Shown: piece after piece, positions 1 to 11,767 of the stretch
Position numbering within the stretch: position 1 is the stretch's first letter
Layout of the letters: the number at the start of each line of letters is the position of its first letter
Origin: Phytophthora colocasiae
Taxonomy: Eukaryota > Oomycota > Peronosporomycetes > Peronosporales > Peronosporaceae
Length of the DNA: 64,000 bases
Direction: 5' to 3'
Assembly (NCBI GenBank): GCA_018806915.1
Contig: JAGKQI010000087.1
Span: 1,240,001 to 1,304,000, forward strand
Program-made: the position numbers and the translations under genes
Notes under the pieces: model-generated
Told to the model about the DNA's origin: nothing
What the model saw: the letters and a program-made list of their open reading frames with translations, nothing else
Database searches by the model: none

Positions 1-311
1 GGGATGAGGTCTCGAAGGGATACGTTCTTCTGAGAGACTTTCCGCCAAAACTTAGGCACTAATCGTCGGGGGAAGTCCGGTGACCAGACAGAGTGTAGTT
101 GACCTTCAGAGTTGTGCACACTCTGAAGTACACTTCTGGTCCTTTGGGCCCCTTTACAGTCAGGCGAAGGTTTATTCACATTCTTCCACAGATGTCACAC
201 GGGTGCGGCCGCGTCCCAAAGGCCCTTTTCGCTTATAACCCATAGTATAACCAATCACATCGTAACGTAATATCCACCTGTCGCTCGAAAATCAGAAATA
301 ACATCATGTCA
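1..311 (-). mobile_element. Partial LTR, type B (3' LTR of element A1), cut by the window edge
   Basis: Read on the minus strand the LTR starts TGACATGATG at 311 and runs off the left edge. It aligns over its length with the first part of the solo LTR at 46063-47735 (opposite orientation) and, more weakly, with LTR A at 34451-36316. Immediately upstream on the minus strand lies a purine-rich tract (312-322), as expected of a 3' LTR. A hairpin with a GTGCAC loop sits at 104-128. The boundary at 311 rests on the shared TGACATGATG start in both type B copies. Confidence 0.8.
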
Positions 312-322
312 ACCGCCCTCCT
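312..322 (-). other. Candidate polypurine tract of element A1
   Basis: On the minus strand the bases just before the LTR read AGGAGGGCGGT, followed directly by TGACATG. Purine-rich tracts prime plus-strand DNA synthesis in LTR retrotransposons and abut the 3' LTR. This places the plus-strand frame at 555-3280 inside the element, between integrase and 3' LTR. Confidence 0.6.
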
Positions 323-554
323 GGTCACGATCCATCAGTGCGGAACTTTCTCCAAGCTGTGTATCATGGCCAGGCCTATCGGACATTCCGATAGACTGTT
401 TTCAGAGCGTAGTGTAGCTGCAACTCTTTGCCAGTTACCTGGTTTTCAGAGTCTCTGGCGTCCTGTCGCCCAGTATGATTCTTCTCTCAGACTCAGAAAC
501 TTGAACTCGGCTCGCCCAACGGGCGGTCATATTCCAATTTGCTTTCCCGTCTAC

Positions 555-3280
555 ATGTCTGAGGAAACAACCACTTCCCTAGGCGCGAACGCCCCAGCGA
601 GCGGTGCGGCAGGCGACGCCACAGGCACCTGTCCTGCTACGGCAACTGCCGGTGTAGTGCAGGGTGGAGATGTTGGCTCAGCCACATCACCGGGTGGCAG
701 CTCGAGCGCCCCAACCCACGCACCAAAACCCAAAAGTTCACAGGTCGATGATCCGGTTAAGGATCTCCCTGGTGATGACATGGACCTGGTCGATTCAGGT
801 GATCTTTCGCCGACGGCTGCTTCACGAGGTGTCTCCAGCTCTGAGATCTCTGAGGGAACTCCTGGTGTCTTCGGACCGCGTGCTTTCGGCTCCCCACGAC
901 TTCTGTCCACGGAGGAGGTCGATCGGTTGTTCCATCAGGGTCTTGTGACGACTACAGAGGACCCAGTCACGGCGTTGGGGTACTCTGATGTTCCCCAGAA
1001 TTACATCGCCCCCAGCGTAAAACCAGAGGGACGTGCCTTTCTAGTGAGCACTCCTGTGCGAGCCGAAGACTTCAGAAGAGGGCGCCACGTAGCGAACGCG
1101 TATGGTGGTCCTTGCGTACTCGTGGGTTACGAGACACTCACTGATGAAGACCTCCGGGAGCTGGAGTGGGTGATCCGAAGTTTCGATCCTGATGAAGTTG
1201 TGACCCCGTGTGCTCAGACTCCAGACGTGCGCACTCTGGATGCTCTGACGTCGTCGTTTGAGGTTCGCCGGGAACTGGGGTCTCTGGTTTCTCACGTCTC
1301 CCCCACCCGACTCGCTGAAAAGGTTTTTCGGACGGCTGGATGCTTGAAGCTCATGACTGCTGCTCACCGCCGCCTTCGGGAACGCGTTGGTTCTCAAAAC
1401 GGCGTCGCCCTGATTGATGCTGCAGCAGCTCGCTCTGAGTGTGAAGAAATCAAGCGCGAGTGGGTGCTGCATTGCCAATACTGGAAGTACGAGCTCAAGT
1501 GTGCCCAGCAGGACGCCGGTGCGGTAGAAGAGCGCATGACTTCGGAGATTCAGGATCTCAAGGCCCACTACCAGGACCAAGTAGAAGCTCTGAAGTCGGA
1601 CAAGGCAGCTCTGAAATCTCAAGTCGCTGACCTTCAAGCGCAAGTCTCGATTCTGAAGTTGCGTCCTGAAGTCAAGCCAACGGATCTGTGGTGATTCTCA
1701 GAGTTCTTACAAGAGAACTCTGAAATCTCTGGTAATTGGGACCGGCTTCATGATCTTCTGGTGACGTATCAGGAGGACACTATCGTCCCTGATAACTGGA
1801 CGACCGTCATCAGCGTGACGGCCTTGGACGCGCGGAAGAAGACCGTTCCTGATTTCAAGAAACGGCTTTCTGAAGAACGAGCTCGTCAGGCTGCTGAGGA
1901 GGATGCGAAGGCTACCAGAGTTCTGGATCTCACTCGTCCAAGTACTCAGGCTTCAGAGTCCAAGAGCGAGAGTCCACGGTATTTCTCGTACCCTCCGAAA
2001 CCCCAGACTCTGAAGTTATCCCCAAAGCGGCCGTTCAAGTGGGACCTCAAGAACTTGCAGCGTCGCCCTTCCGGACATAAGCCCGTTGAAGACTCGGTGC
2101 TATCGGCGAACGCAGGTTCCAAGATGGCCAAGTCTGAAGTACACAAGATGCTCCCTGGTGCTGTGGTCTGGAAAGAAGTTCGTCCTGACCTCCGCCAAGC
2201 TCTGCTGTCTGGGATCAAGTATGACAAGGCCATGGAGTGGTTGGCGTCAGACAGGGAGGCTCACAGTCTCTTCAGCAGTCCGGTTCTCGTCCAGATGCTC
2301 GTGAGTCTGGTGTTTTCTCGTCGTCTGGATTCCACTCTCTGGGCCAAGTACATCCCCGAAGTGTATTACCAGATGGCTGACGAGGTGGTGGATCGCCACA
2401 TCTCGGCTGGTACCGAACCTGCAGCTTGGGGTAAACTGGATGGCCACGTCAATTACCCAGAAAGTGATGTCGAGTCCACCACCGACAACCCCAAGGACGA
2501 CCCTGATTACAAGGACTCTGGTGCCGTCGGTACTGAAGACGAAGATGACGACGAAAGCTCCGGTGACGATGCTTCTGACGACAGCAATCCTGAAAGCGAC
2601 AAGCCTGAAACCAAGAAGTCTGGGGACAAGAAGTCCGGGAACCAGAAGTCTGGGAACAAGAAGTCTGATGACCACCCGCGTCCTCAAGCGTCCCCGGGAG
2701 TCTGACGACGACTCGGACTCTGATGATGGGCCTATCATCCCCACCAAGAAATCCAAGAGAAGCCTTGCGTCCATAAAAGCTCACACCAGTCCCAAGTCTC
2801 GGCCGAAGTCCACCAGTGGAAGTGGATCGAAGTCCAAGGGTTCTTCAGGGAAGGCACGAAGTCTAGTATCCAAGCCCTATAATTCTCTGACAGTCAAGGA
2901 GCTCCAGGTGGTGGAAACACCAGACTGTGAGGCATCCTCCTGGTTGTACTATGGCATCAGAGTACAGCGAGTGAGCTCCACCAGGACCACCACTGGCCAG
3001 ACACTGGGTTTCCCAGACTACGAGGTGCGGCATCTGGGTTGTCCCTGACAAGTCCTGTCCCTGGATCTGGCAAGATCCCAGAGTCGCAGAGCTCGGTGGT
3101 CCTAAGTGTCTGAGTCTTGAGACGCAACTGGGCGATATGGATGCTGTCGAACCGGCTCGGATGCAGTGGGCCACGGTAAATGTGGACGAAGAGTGGCTCC
3201 AGTACGTCTCTGCTGATATCAAGAAGGACTTGTTGACACCTACGGAGCGTTCTGAAAACCCGATCTCCCGTCGCTATTGA
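555..3280 (+). pseudogene. Antisense ORF (aORF) between chromodomain and 3' LTR of element A1
   Basis: A long plus-strand reading frame, antisense to pol of element A1. The first Met of conserved-looking sequence is at 555 (MSEETTTSLG); the open frame extends back to a Met at 306, but that start overlaps the LTR. One frame runs 555-2705 with a single in-frame TGA at 1692; the coding potential then moves to a second frame (about 2690-3000) and a third (about 3000-3280, ending with a Trp/Pro-rich tail and TGA). The protein begins with an Ala/Gly/Thr-rich low-complexity segment. It continues with a globular part, a predicted coiled coil (about 1440-1660, rich in E/K/Q/A heptads), a second part with an acidic Asp/Glu/Ser stretch (about 2460-2680) and a Lys/Ser-rich basic stretch (about 2720-2870). 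I recognise no known domain. It ends about 300 bases from, and converges on, the end of pol. It may be an accessory protein like the antisense ORFs of plant Tat elements, or a captured host gene. Confidence 0.6.
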
Positions 3281-3584
3281 AGCACAGATGTCCATCACGG
3301 TACCCACAGGAAGGCTGCAGCTTGAGAAGCCAAATAGTTGTCTAATCACGTTTCTTCTCATCATCTCATCGTTCATAATCTCACGTTCACCTCCACGAAA
3401 ATTCAGTTCCATGCTCACATTCCCATCGTCGTTTCCATACAGACAATAACATAATCAATCACATGTCCAGGCACACGCGTCTCCGAAATATCTCTGAAAA
3501 CATGCACTCAGACTTACCATCCTCTGAGAATCAATTTCTAAAATTTCCTCAGATATCAGAGTCCCAGATGTATTTCCAGAGTCG
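3281..3584. other. Spacer between the convergent aORF and pol ends
   Basis: About 300 bases between the stop of the plus-strand aORF and the end of the minus-strand pol. I see no coding signal. It may hold the 3' ends of both transcripts, but I identify no clear polyadenylation signal. Confidence 0.4.
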
Positions 3585-5025
3585 TTAGACTCTGGGGTGA
3601 TCGTCTCCAGCCCGCACTGCCTGGAAACGAGCTCGTGCTCGTGCACTCTGGTTGAATTCGTAAAGTAATGCTCCACAGTTCAACTTCGATAACGGTAACC
3701 ACTCAGTTTCATCGTAGCCTTTCCACTTAACCAGATATTCGCGTAGGCGTTTTGACGTCCTGGTACGCTTGCTCCAGCGAGTATCCAAAATCTTCTCCAC
3801 TTCATACTCGTCATTCTCGGCGTCAGGTTCCCAACTATCTTCTGGCAGCAAGGCAGCGTCAAAGTCATCGTCTTCTGGAATCTGGAGCTCTACCGTTGGT
3901 CGTCTGGGAAACAGGGCCCTGGGCTTCAGACGGCTCACATGCACCCAGGGGTTCACGCGATAGCCGGTATCTTCAACCTTGAGTCGTACTCTGAAGTCGT
4001 CCAGTATTTCATCGATCCTGAAAGGTCCGTGCCACATGTGCGCCAGTTTCCTGCTCAATCCCGTTTGTACTTTAGGGATGTAGAGCCATACGGCGTCGCC
4101 TATAGCAAAACCTGACTTCAGACGCTCTGATAACTCGTTCCACTTTCTGGTTTGTTCTTCAGACCGATCATGTTTTGCCTTCTTCTGGAGATCCTCGGCA
4201 CATGCTAGAGAATAACTATAGTCTCGTTGCATCTTCCTTCTCCACTCGTAAGCAGTCCGCTCCTGGGTCGTTGACGGCTTAGGTCCAAGCATAGCGGACA
4301 CCGTCCCGTGAGCATCCCAACCATGCACCAAATAGAAAGGTGTTTCCAGACGGGTGGCATCGAATGACGTATTCAGGGCGAACATCAGACGTTCAGCATG
4401 ATCGTCCCAATCACTCTGATCAGCTTCAGAGATATATGCCTTAATCGCGCGCACCACAGTCTGTACTGATCGTTCTTGCTGGCCGTTAGCTTGAGGCCGG
4501 TACCCCAGCGTAGCCCGTTGTCTGCTACCCAAAAGCTCTCTGAAACACTTGAACACCTCACTCATGAAGCGAGGGTCTTGATCATGACGAATCAGAAAGC
4601 TGGCTCCAAAGTTTCTGAAAACGCGTTCCTCATAATCCTCTGCTACATCTTGAGCAGTGGTGACACTCATCGATTTGCACATCACGTATCCTGAAAACAT
4701 ATCCTTGAAGAGCAAGAGAAATGTGTTTCCACGTGCTGATTTCGGCATGTGTGTCACAAAATCCATAGACACCACTTCGAACGGCCGGCTGGGCTCGATA
4801 TTCCCAGGCGACGGTCCAGGATTTGGGGGTCGCCCCTTGCCACTGGCACAGTCCACACATTCCTTCACGAATCTCTCCACATCGGCATACATGCCCAACC
4901 ATTAAAACTCCGAACTCAGCTTCTCAAAGGTTCTCCTAATCCCCTGATGTCCACCTTGATAATCTTCGTGAGCATAGTGCAACAAGCCTGGATGCAAGTC
5001 TCTGGGAACCACCAGTCTGAGTTCG
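3585..5025 (-). pseudogene. Integrase and chromodomain, element A1 (Ty3/gypsy)
   Basis: The longest open piece is 3585-4898; the zinc-binding N-terminus lies upstream (about 5026-4898) and is broken by a stop just before the WLGMYADVERF segment. The Zn finger ends with CVDCASGKG. The catalytic core shows SMDFVTHMPKS (first Asp), IRHDQDPRFM (second Asp) and NGQQERSVQ (Glu), the D,D,E triad of retroviral-type integrases. The GPFRIDEILDD region follows, then a chromodomain at the C-terminus (VEKILDTRW, YLVKWKGYDETEWLPL). Chromodomains are known to steer chromovirus integration to marked chromatin. Closely similar to the A2 integrase, which is split at 17950/25513. The stop upstream suggests the copy is dead. 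Confidence 0.85.
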
Positions 5026-6324
5026 TCAACATTCCCGGGGCCGCTCTCGAGTAGCGCGGCTCAGGCGATACAGCACGTCTTTAGAATCCAGAACGAAATC
5101 TTCGGCAACTCTAGCAAGTTTCCTGACTCGGGGACGTGGTAAATCTCCCACGTCGCCTTTCAGAAACTTCATGAGCTCAACCAAGTACGGGTCCTGGCTC
5201 TGATGCGCCTTGATCCGTCGCCAGCGTTCTGCCTGGAACTCCAAAGGCCCTAAAGGTTCTCGTTCGTCATCGTCCTCAGGCGGATTAGCGTCAGGCGGAG
5301 CTTGGGCACGGGTCACAGCAATCAATACTCTGGCCGATCGAGGCAGGGGTGCGGATTCTGGACCAGAAACTCCCTCAGATTCTGGTGATGCATTATGGTT
5401 TTCAGAGTCTGGTATTTTTGACTCTTGAGCTTCCATGTTCGGGGCTGAGGGAGGCTTCATCAGCTTTTCCTGAACCTTGGACACCAGTTGCAAGTGCATA
5501 AGTTCATCATCATCTTGTACCCGCCAAGCTTCCCCAAGGGTCAAAGTCTTCGAGGTCAGGTAATCCGCCGCTTGGTTGAACTCGCGTTTCACATGCACCA
5601 ACTTCAGAGTCTGAACTTGGTTTTCAGAGACTCAAATTCGGCCAACCTCCGTTGCAAGTTGGGCTGATTGCAGTTGATCAATCCCTGTATCGCGATGCGG
5701 GAGTCTCCCACAACCACCAGCTCCTGTATTCCGTGGTCGGGTGCCATCTTCAGACCATAATTCAGGCCACAGTACTCTGAGTCATTCACCGTGACATCAG
5801 TTAGAGGAAATCCTCGGGCTTCCAGGACACTCCACCCCGGGAGTTCCAGAGTATACACCCACAGCTTCCTAGACGAGTAGACGTCTTTGCGGCACCGTCG
5901 AAACTCAGAACATAACCCTGATAATCTGCTTCCAGCATTTACACACTGATTGGAACTGGCGGCTTGACTCGCCCTTGACTGGAATCAGGTTTTCAGAGAC
6001 TTCGTCCAGATGCTCCCTACGGGTAATGCCAGCGCCGAGTATAGCTGGGAGTCCATTTTCATCACGCTGAATCCGGCGGATCTCCAAGTTCCACTGCTAC
6101 AACTTCAGACCCCACTTGACATTTCTGCCATCGGTAGAACTCGATGTCAACAACCATGTCAGAACAGAGTATCTGGTATAGACCACAATCACTGGGCTTG
6201 ACTCCACCAGAGCTCTGAAGTTTTCCAATACTCTGAGGATCGCGATTACCTCTTTCTCAGCGATATGATACCTGAGTTCGGCATCGTTCAGGACACGACC
6301 CGTGAACCGGACCGGGTGAATTAC
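5026..6324 (-). pseudogene. Connection region and second RNase H (aRNH-type), element A1
   Basis: Minus-strand remnants between the native RNase H and integrase. 5604-5858 encodes the middle of a second RNase H (VNDSEYCGLNYGL, VVVGDSRIAIQ), and 5026-5601 continues in another frame with VKREFNQAADYLTSKTL, the last metal-binding Asp of the fold. A linker with an acidic, Ser/Pro-rich segment leads to the integrase. The first Asp segment (about 5870-5930) is frameshifted. The part at 5905-6325 contains the tail of the native RNase H in scattered frames (YTRYSVL, lacking the usual TDH). Compared with A2 (25513-27569), where the same order is mostly open, A1 is more degraded. Confidence 0.75.
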
Positions 6325-7961
6325 TCACTCATATTCCTGTCCCAAAACTGCCGAGGCAGCCCAAGGGTTCGCATGCGGAATGACAACAAACGGTCTGGTT
6401 CGGTCTGGGTGTCTGAGTAATGGAGTCGAGACTATCTTGCGTTTCAGGATCTTGAATGCCTCTTTCGCACGAGTCAGGTCTCGTCCAGTACGAATCTGCT
6501 CGTCCGTCAGCTCGTAGAGGGTAGCAGCTATAACCGGTAAATCCTCAATAAATTTGTTGTAATAATTGAGGCTTCCCATGAAACTCTGAACTCCCTTCAG
6601 CGTAGACGGAAATGGCAGTTTTTCAACTCCTTTGACGATCTTGGGTGTTGCCCTCAGACCTTCGGCACTGATTTCGTGGGAGAGGTACGGTATCGACAAT
6701 TTCCGAACTCGCTCTTGGGCAAACTCACAGAAATGTTCCAATAACGAAGTCTGAAAAGCAGGGCGTTCAAGTCGTCACATAGTTGGTCCCAAGTCGGTGC
6801 TCCATGTGCAATGTCGTCGATATACGAACTCCTCCCCAGGACTGGGCCCATGCATGTGGGGACGGGAATATTCCTCTGAAAAACGGTCATCTGACTTGTG
6901 AGTGCTAACATCTCTGAAATCGGTATATGGTTCTCAGAGTCTGAAAGATGTTTTTCAGAGTTCTGAGGCTGGAGTTGTAGGAATTTCAGAACCTCCACAT
7001 CAACTTCAGCTTCTTCTTCTGGTGACAGTCTCACGAATCCCCACAGGCAATTATTCAACATAGCCTGATACACAAGAGGGGCGTTTTTCAGACCAAACGG
7101 CATCCTCACCCACTGAAAATGCCCAAACGGGCAAATGAAAGCTGATATCAGTCGTGCACGCTCCGTCATCCTGATCGCCCAGAAACCGCTAGCCATATCC
7201 AGGCTCATGAACCACATAGCAGCCTCAAAACCGATTAGGAGGTCATCAATAAGAGGCAGAGGGTAGCGCGATAGTTGAATAAAGCCATTCACAATGCGAT
7301 AGTCGATGCACATTCGTATGTCAACACCATTTTTCTTTAGAACGATCACGATAGGAGATGCCCATGGTGAGTTGGAATACTCGATCAAACCAGTTTCCAG
7401 AAGTTTCTTCAGAAGCTCGTACACCTTCAGCATGAGGTGGGGAGCGACGGACCTCGGACGCTGAGCCACTGGTTTGGCATCTCCCACATCCAAATCACAG
7501 ACCACGCCCCTTGCCGGTGCGGGTGCCGCATTACCATCTCCCAGGAATATTTTCCTGTGGCGTTTCAGAATGTCACGCAGCCTCTTTTCCATTTCTGGAG
7601 TCGTTTTTCCTGGTTCTCCAACATCGGCGCTATCAACATCACACTCTGGTGTCAACTCTTCCAGCTCTGGCAACATGACCAGTTGGTCGCGTAGTTGAGC
7701 GAGGAGTTCCGTACCTTCTCGCATATATATACCCGGCTCCAGGTCTAATTCTTCATTCGAAACTTTCATACACCGCTCGTATTCCACTCGTAACTTTTCC
7801 ATAGGCGTTCCAGGCATCCCCTGAATGGGGATATCCCAAGACTCGTCCATCAAGTCCAAATCGTCCGCAGGCATTTCCGGGGTCTGGAGATTGTCTCGGA
7901 GACATTCCGATTTCGAGTCTATCATCGTCGAAAGCAATGGAGGTGTCACCAGGGTCTTCAT
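6325..7961 (-). pseudogene. Reverse transcriptase and start of native RNase H, element A1
   Basis: Two overlapping open frames (6654-7961 and 6325-6741) cover the RT palm, thumb and start of RNase H. RT motifs: SPWASPIVIVLKKNG and IRMCIDYR (fingers), YPLPLIDDLL, SLDMASGFWAI (first catalytic Asp), MPFGLKNAP and SSYIDDIAHG at 6813-6824 (catalytic YIDD). Between LWGFVRL and YIDD lie about 80 residues where Ty3 RTs normally have about 10-15. The thumb (FMGSLNYYNKFI) and RNase H start (FVVIPHANPWAASAV) follow after a frameshift near 6700. The RNase H start lacks the usual first Asp of the DAS motif. Upstream it joins the protease linker by another frameshift near 7900. Confidence 0.85.
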
Positions 7962-8570
7962 GCGAAGTACTTTCAGAGAGTGTTTCCAGATCCCTGGTAT
8001 CTATACTGACTTCCGCACTCCCCATTGATTCACTGTGGCAATCATCATCCGTCTGGGTGGATGCGTCTAGGGCGAAGCGCACTCGCTTCACGGTCGATGG
8101 TGAGTCTGGTTTCACAAACTGCACTCGAGCGTTGTTGAACCTTGGATGTTGCAGTATCTCAGTCGGCCATGGATAGTCTGGACGATCTACACACGGGGGT
8201 TGCGGCATCAGAGCCTCCAACTCTGCTTCTCGCTTCATACGTTTCTTAGTCTCTGGTGACGGGGTGCTTTCCAGAATCAGTACTTCCCAGTCACGATAAG
8301 CAGCGGAACCTGGACGCACGAAGCGTCCATGCCTCGGGAAGAACCATATTCCACAATCCTTGCGACATCAGAGAGTTCATTGACCCACGTATTCTTATCA
8401 AGAGCGAGCCGCATAGATCAGCTGGGTAACCCAGCGATCACCGCGTCCGGCCCACACAACTTCGCGTTGGGGGTTCGTTGGTCCATAGTCAATTCGGACA
8501 ATAAACTCCTCACCCGGACTCAGAAGAACAGCCTCACTTGGTCTAACCGACCACTACTTCGTGAGAACAC
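7753..8570 (-). pseudogene. Protease-RT linker of element A1, truncated at its upstream end
   Basis: The open frame 7753-8319 encodes the linker between protease and RT (RPGSAAYRDWEVLILE, MPQPPCVDRP), matching the A2 product near 28450-29110. Upstream of 8319 the match continues on the minus strand in broken frames to about 8570 (GEEFIVRIDYGPTNPQ, WAGRGDRWVTQLIYAARS), with a deletion of about 12 codons relative to A2. At about 8570 similarity stops and the sequence switches to a plus-strand gag, so protease and gag of A1 are missing from this strand. Confidence 0.75.
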
Positions 8571-8574
8571 AGAG

Positions 8575-11138
8575 GTGTTGGACGCAAAGTCTGGAAACCA
8601 GGCGTCTGTCGGAAATTCTACACGGGATTTCAGACAATTGACTCCGGGGATTCCACCTGTATCTGTCTCCACTCAGAGCGAAAGTCACCAGAGCCACCGC
8701 CAAAGTGTGAAGAGTGAAGACCTTCTAAAACCACCGTCCCGACGTTTGAGCTCCATCGCGTCGAGTCGTACGAAGTCTGAAGCTCGAAGTTCTCAGAGAT
8801 CAGGACCTGCCCAGATCGAGTTGAACGTCATGAGGCAGCAGCAGGAGTGGCAAAGCCGGATGGAGCAAGCGCAGATGGAGTTCTTGGCCCGAGAACGCTT
8901 GGAGTCCATGGAACGCGATCGTCGTCGAGAACAACGTGACTTGGAGGCAAGACGCGAGATTCAGACACTCACTGATCGCTTGTTGAAGTCCGAAAACGCG
9001 AGGCTGGAGGTGGAGAGACGCGCTGACGACGCCGAAGAACGCAGAAGTCTGGTATCTGAGAGCAAACTCAGGAATCGCAGCGCGGCAGAGTTGGAAACTC
9101 TGAAAACGGAGCTCTGGAACTCTGAAAACCAACGTCTGGAATCAGAGTTTGCTGAACGCTGGCGACAGAGAGAGGCTGAGACCGAAGCCGAACGTGCGCG
9201 TGCGACTGACGAGATGAAACGAGACTGGATTTCTCAAATGGAAGCCTTACAGCAGCGAATGAAAGACGTGGAAGCCGAGCGCGACAGGGAGAAGAAAGTT
9301 CTCAGAACATGCAACGGTTCCAAGCCGGTCAGTTGAGAAACCTTCGAGCGATATTATCCCAAGTTCAAGAGGCACGAAGGGTCGGTCACCCTGATTCAGC
9401 AACCGCAACCCCGGTGTTCAATACCGGGAACCCTGAAGTTGCAACTATGTACCCAGTATCTGGGTCAGAAATCAGAAGTGACGCAAGTAGGGTTGGGGTT
9501 GGACCCATGTCACATTCACCGGTCCTCAAGACGGAATCCCGAGAGGTTGCGACCTTCCAGCAAGCTGCCCCTGCACGAAGCACGGGGACGAAGCGAGTGA
9601 AGGCTGAGAGGAATGGCGCCGCTACTACGATTGCTACGGCCACCCAGGTGACTCAAGTGACCCCGGTGACAGAGGCCAAGGGTGACACTAGACGTGCAAC
9701 TACTCCAAGACGGGATCCGCCGCGGAAAACAGAAGCTAGGCGGCCTAATGGAGACCAAAGAGCGCCTCGCAGAGAGAAACGCCATGGTAGAGCGCCGGAC
9801 TCTGGTGGAGACTCTGATGACTCGAGTTCAGACTCTGCGAGCTCGTCATCAGAGAACTCGGAGCCAGGTGAAGTGGTGAATCAGACGGCAGCAACTCAAG
9901 CGCAGGCCGGAACCACACTTCTGACACTGAGGCCGTTCATGAACTCTAACAACCTCGGAGAATTCGACCCCAGAGCTACGCTCAGGGAACGCGTCCACTG
10001 GTGGGAGCGGTTTACGAATATGGCTTCTCAAGGAGGGTGGTCGACTAAGACGCGCGTCCAGGAACTCAAGTTGAAGCCCCCCGTGTCTGCGCGAGACTGG
10101 TTTAACCAGCTACCAAAAGTGTGTCCCGTGACTAGAAAGAGCTGTCTTCAGAGTTCAAGAAACGTTACTGCAAAGCTCGGTCATCGTATTCCGAGAGGTA
10201 TTTTACGATGGCTATGAAAGACTCTGAGACTCCGCTTAAATTTTTCTACCGACTTAATTCCGCCGCTGGGAAAGCTGACATTGATTTCAGAAAGTCATCC
10301 AAGCGTCTTGAGAAGCATGTGTTGCGATTCATCACAAAGTTGAAGGATGCACGTCTGAAAACCTCGCTGCAGGGTCAGAGATTTCGACGGATTTCAGACT
10401 TGGAATATGCCTTTCAGCAAGATGAAGATGTGTGGCGAACTGGTGACCAAGAGATGACCTCTGCCAAATCTCGAGATTTCCGGGCTGATAATATTCCGCG
10501 AGGACAGTTCAAGCCCAAGCGTGTGCACCGGACTTATGTCGCAAGAGACGTGGATTCTGAAGATTATGACTCTGAAAACTCTGAAAATCATAAGGAGTCT
10601 CTGAAATCCAATCAGGATACTAGAGACCAGCCTGGCGATACCAGACTTCCAAGTGCGACTTCAGAGTCTACCCGCGATGAAGATACTGCGCAAGCTTCTT
10701 CGAGCAATTCAAGGGCTCCATCAAGCGCAGATTGGACGCAGACTCTGACGAATGAGGTATATCGAGTAATGGATAACATGGGATGACGTCCGCCGCCCCA
10801 GTCCCCGTCTGGAGGTCAAGGATTCCAACAGAGGCGTCATGAGAATAGTGGCTATTGGAACAAGTTTTGTGAAAAATGTCAACGTTCAGGGCACTCAGAG
10901 GAGGATTGCTGGAGAGATGTCACGTGTGACCGATGCCAGGAGTAGGGACACCCAAGTCGAATGTGTCGGACGCAACCCTGTGAAGTATGTGGAGGAGTGC
11001 ACCCTGGAAAACATTGTGAAGATCTGAAAACTCTGGAAGCACTCAAGCAACTCGCTCGACAGGGCGCACTCAAGGACATGCCGAACCACCTACGGGAGAA
11101 ACTTCTGGGTGATGAGGCAGACTCTGGGAAGCCGTTAA
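8575..11138 (+). pseudogene. gag fragment of the A family, plus strand
   Basis: Matches A2 gag (30137-33197) from about its residue 170 onward, in opposite orientation. Order: Ser-rich segment, long charged coiled coil (about 8810-9300, RSGPAQIEL, RMEQAQMEFLARERLE), basic low-complexity segment, retrotransposon gag core (9930-10480: LGEFDPRATLRERVHWWERF, FFYRLNSAAGKADIDFRKS, DLEYAFQQDEDVWRT), then zinc knuckles (10863-11030: CEKCQRSGHSEEDC, GHPSRMC, CEVCGGVHPGKHC). Frameshifts near 9310 and 10130, TGG to TGA at about 10784 (NMGW in A2) and a TAG in the second knuckle kill it. The sequence ends ADSGKPLN and stop, as in A2. Confidence 0.85.
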
Positions 11139-11196
11139 ACTAATATGCCCGTCGGATGGGGATCCGAAACGCGCCGGGCATGGCATTACCCCAGAG

Positions 11197-11764
11197 TTGT
11201 GTGTTCTAGTGTGTGTAGGACCGGAGCTGAGAAAGATTCAAGATGACAACCAACAATGCATTACTACTTTTGCCCAAGAATCAACCATACCTTCTGAAAA
11301 CTCAGGAAGCAAGTTACCTGAGATCGCTGAAAACGCCGACCCGACATCAGACGACACAGTGTCGTTCAGGTTGAAGGATGGCGAGTGTTATGGCTGGTGG
11401 GAGGATAACTATCCTGATCGTTCGAAGAGGGATGTGGTGATGGTGTATGGTGCTGTGAATCATCATCGGACCAAGATTCTCTTGGACACTGGTGCGACCA
11501 TAAATATTCTGAGTTACGACTTTGCGCGTAAGCTCGGACTCAGACTTAAGTCGCACAAGCAGACCAAGGTGTCGGGGATGGGTGGTGTTCCAACATATGT
11601 CGGTGCCAGTGCTGAGATCAAGTTGACACTTGGGCCAAAACATTGTGGATGTTTGGGTCGCGAATATCGGTGAAGGAATTGACGTGCTTTTGGGAATGGG
11701 TTTTATGTTTGCTGCTGGAGTAAGGATTAGCGCTCGTGTAGGTCTGGTGTCGTTACCAGAGCTG
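11197..11764 (+). pseudogene. Aspartic protease fragment of the A family, plus strand
   Basis: Follows the gag fragment with the same spacing as in A2. It opens with a segment shared with A2 (VCVGPELRKIQ; A2 VYVGPELKTTQ), then FRLKDGECYGWWEDNYPD and the retropepsin active site ILLDTGATINILSYDFARKLG, then VSGMGGVPTYVGASAEIKL. A frameshift near 11640 moves the C-terminal part (WVANIGEGIDVLLGMGFMFA) to another frame. Similarity to A2 ends at about 11763 after GLVSLPE, where element 3 begins. A2 continues there with the RT linker. Confidence 0.85.
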
Positions 11765-11767
11765 GCA

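Noticed and set aside
306..554. Use of the Met at 306 as start of the antisense ORF
   Set aside because: The first codons overlap the LTR start and the segment lacks coding character; the Met at 555 is preferred.
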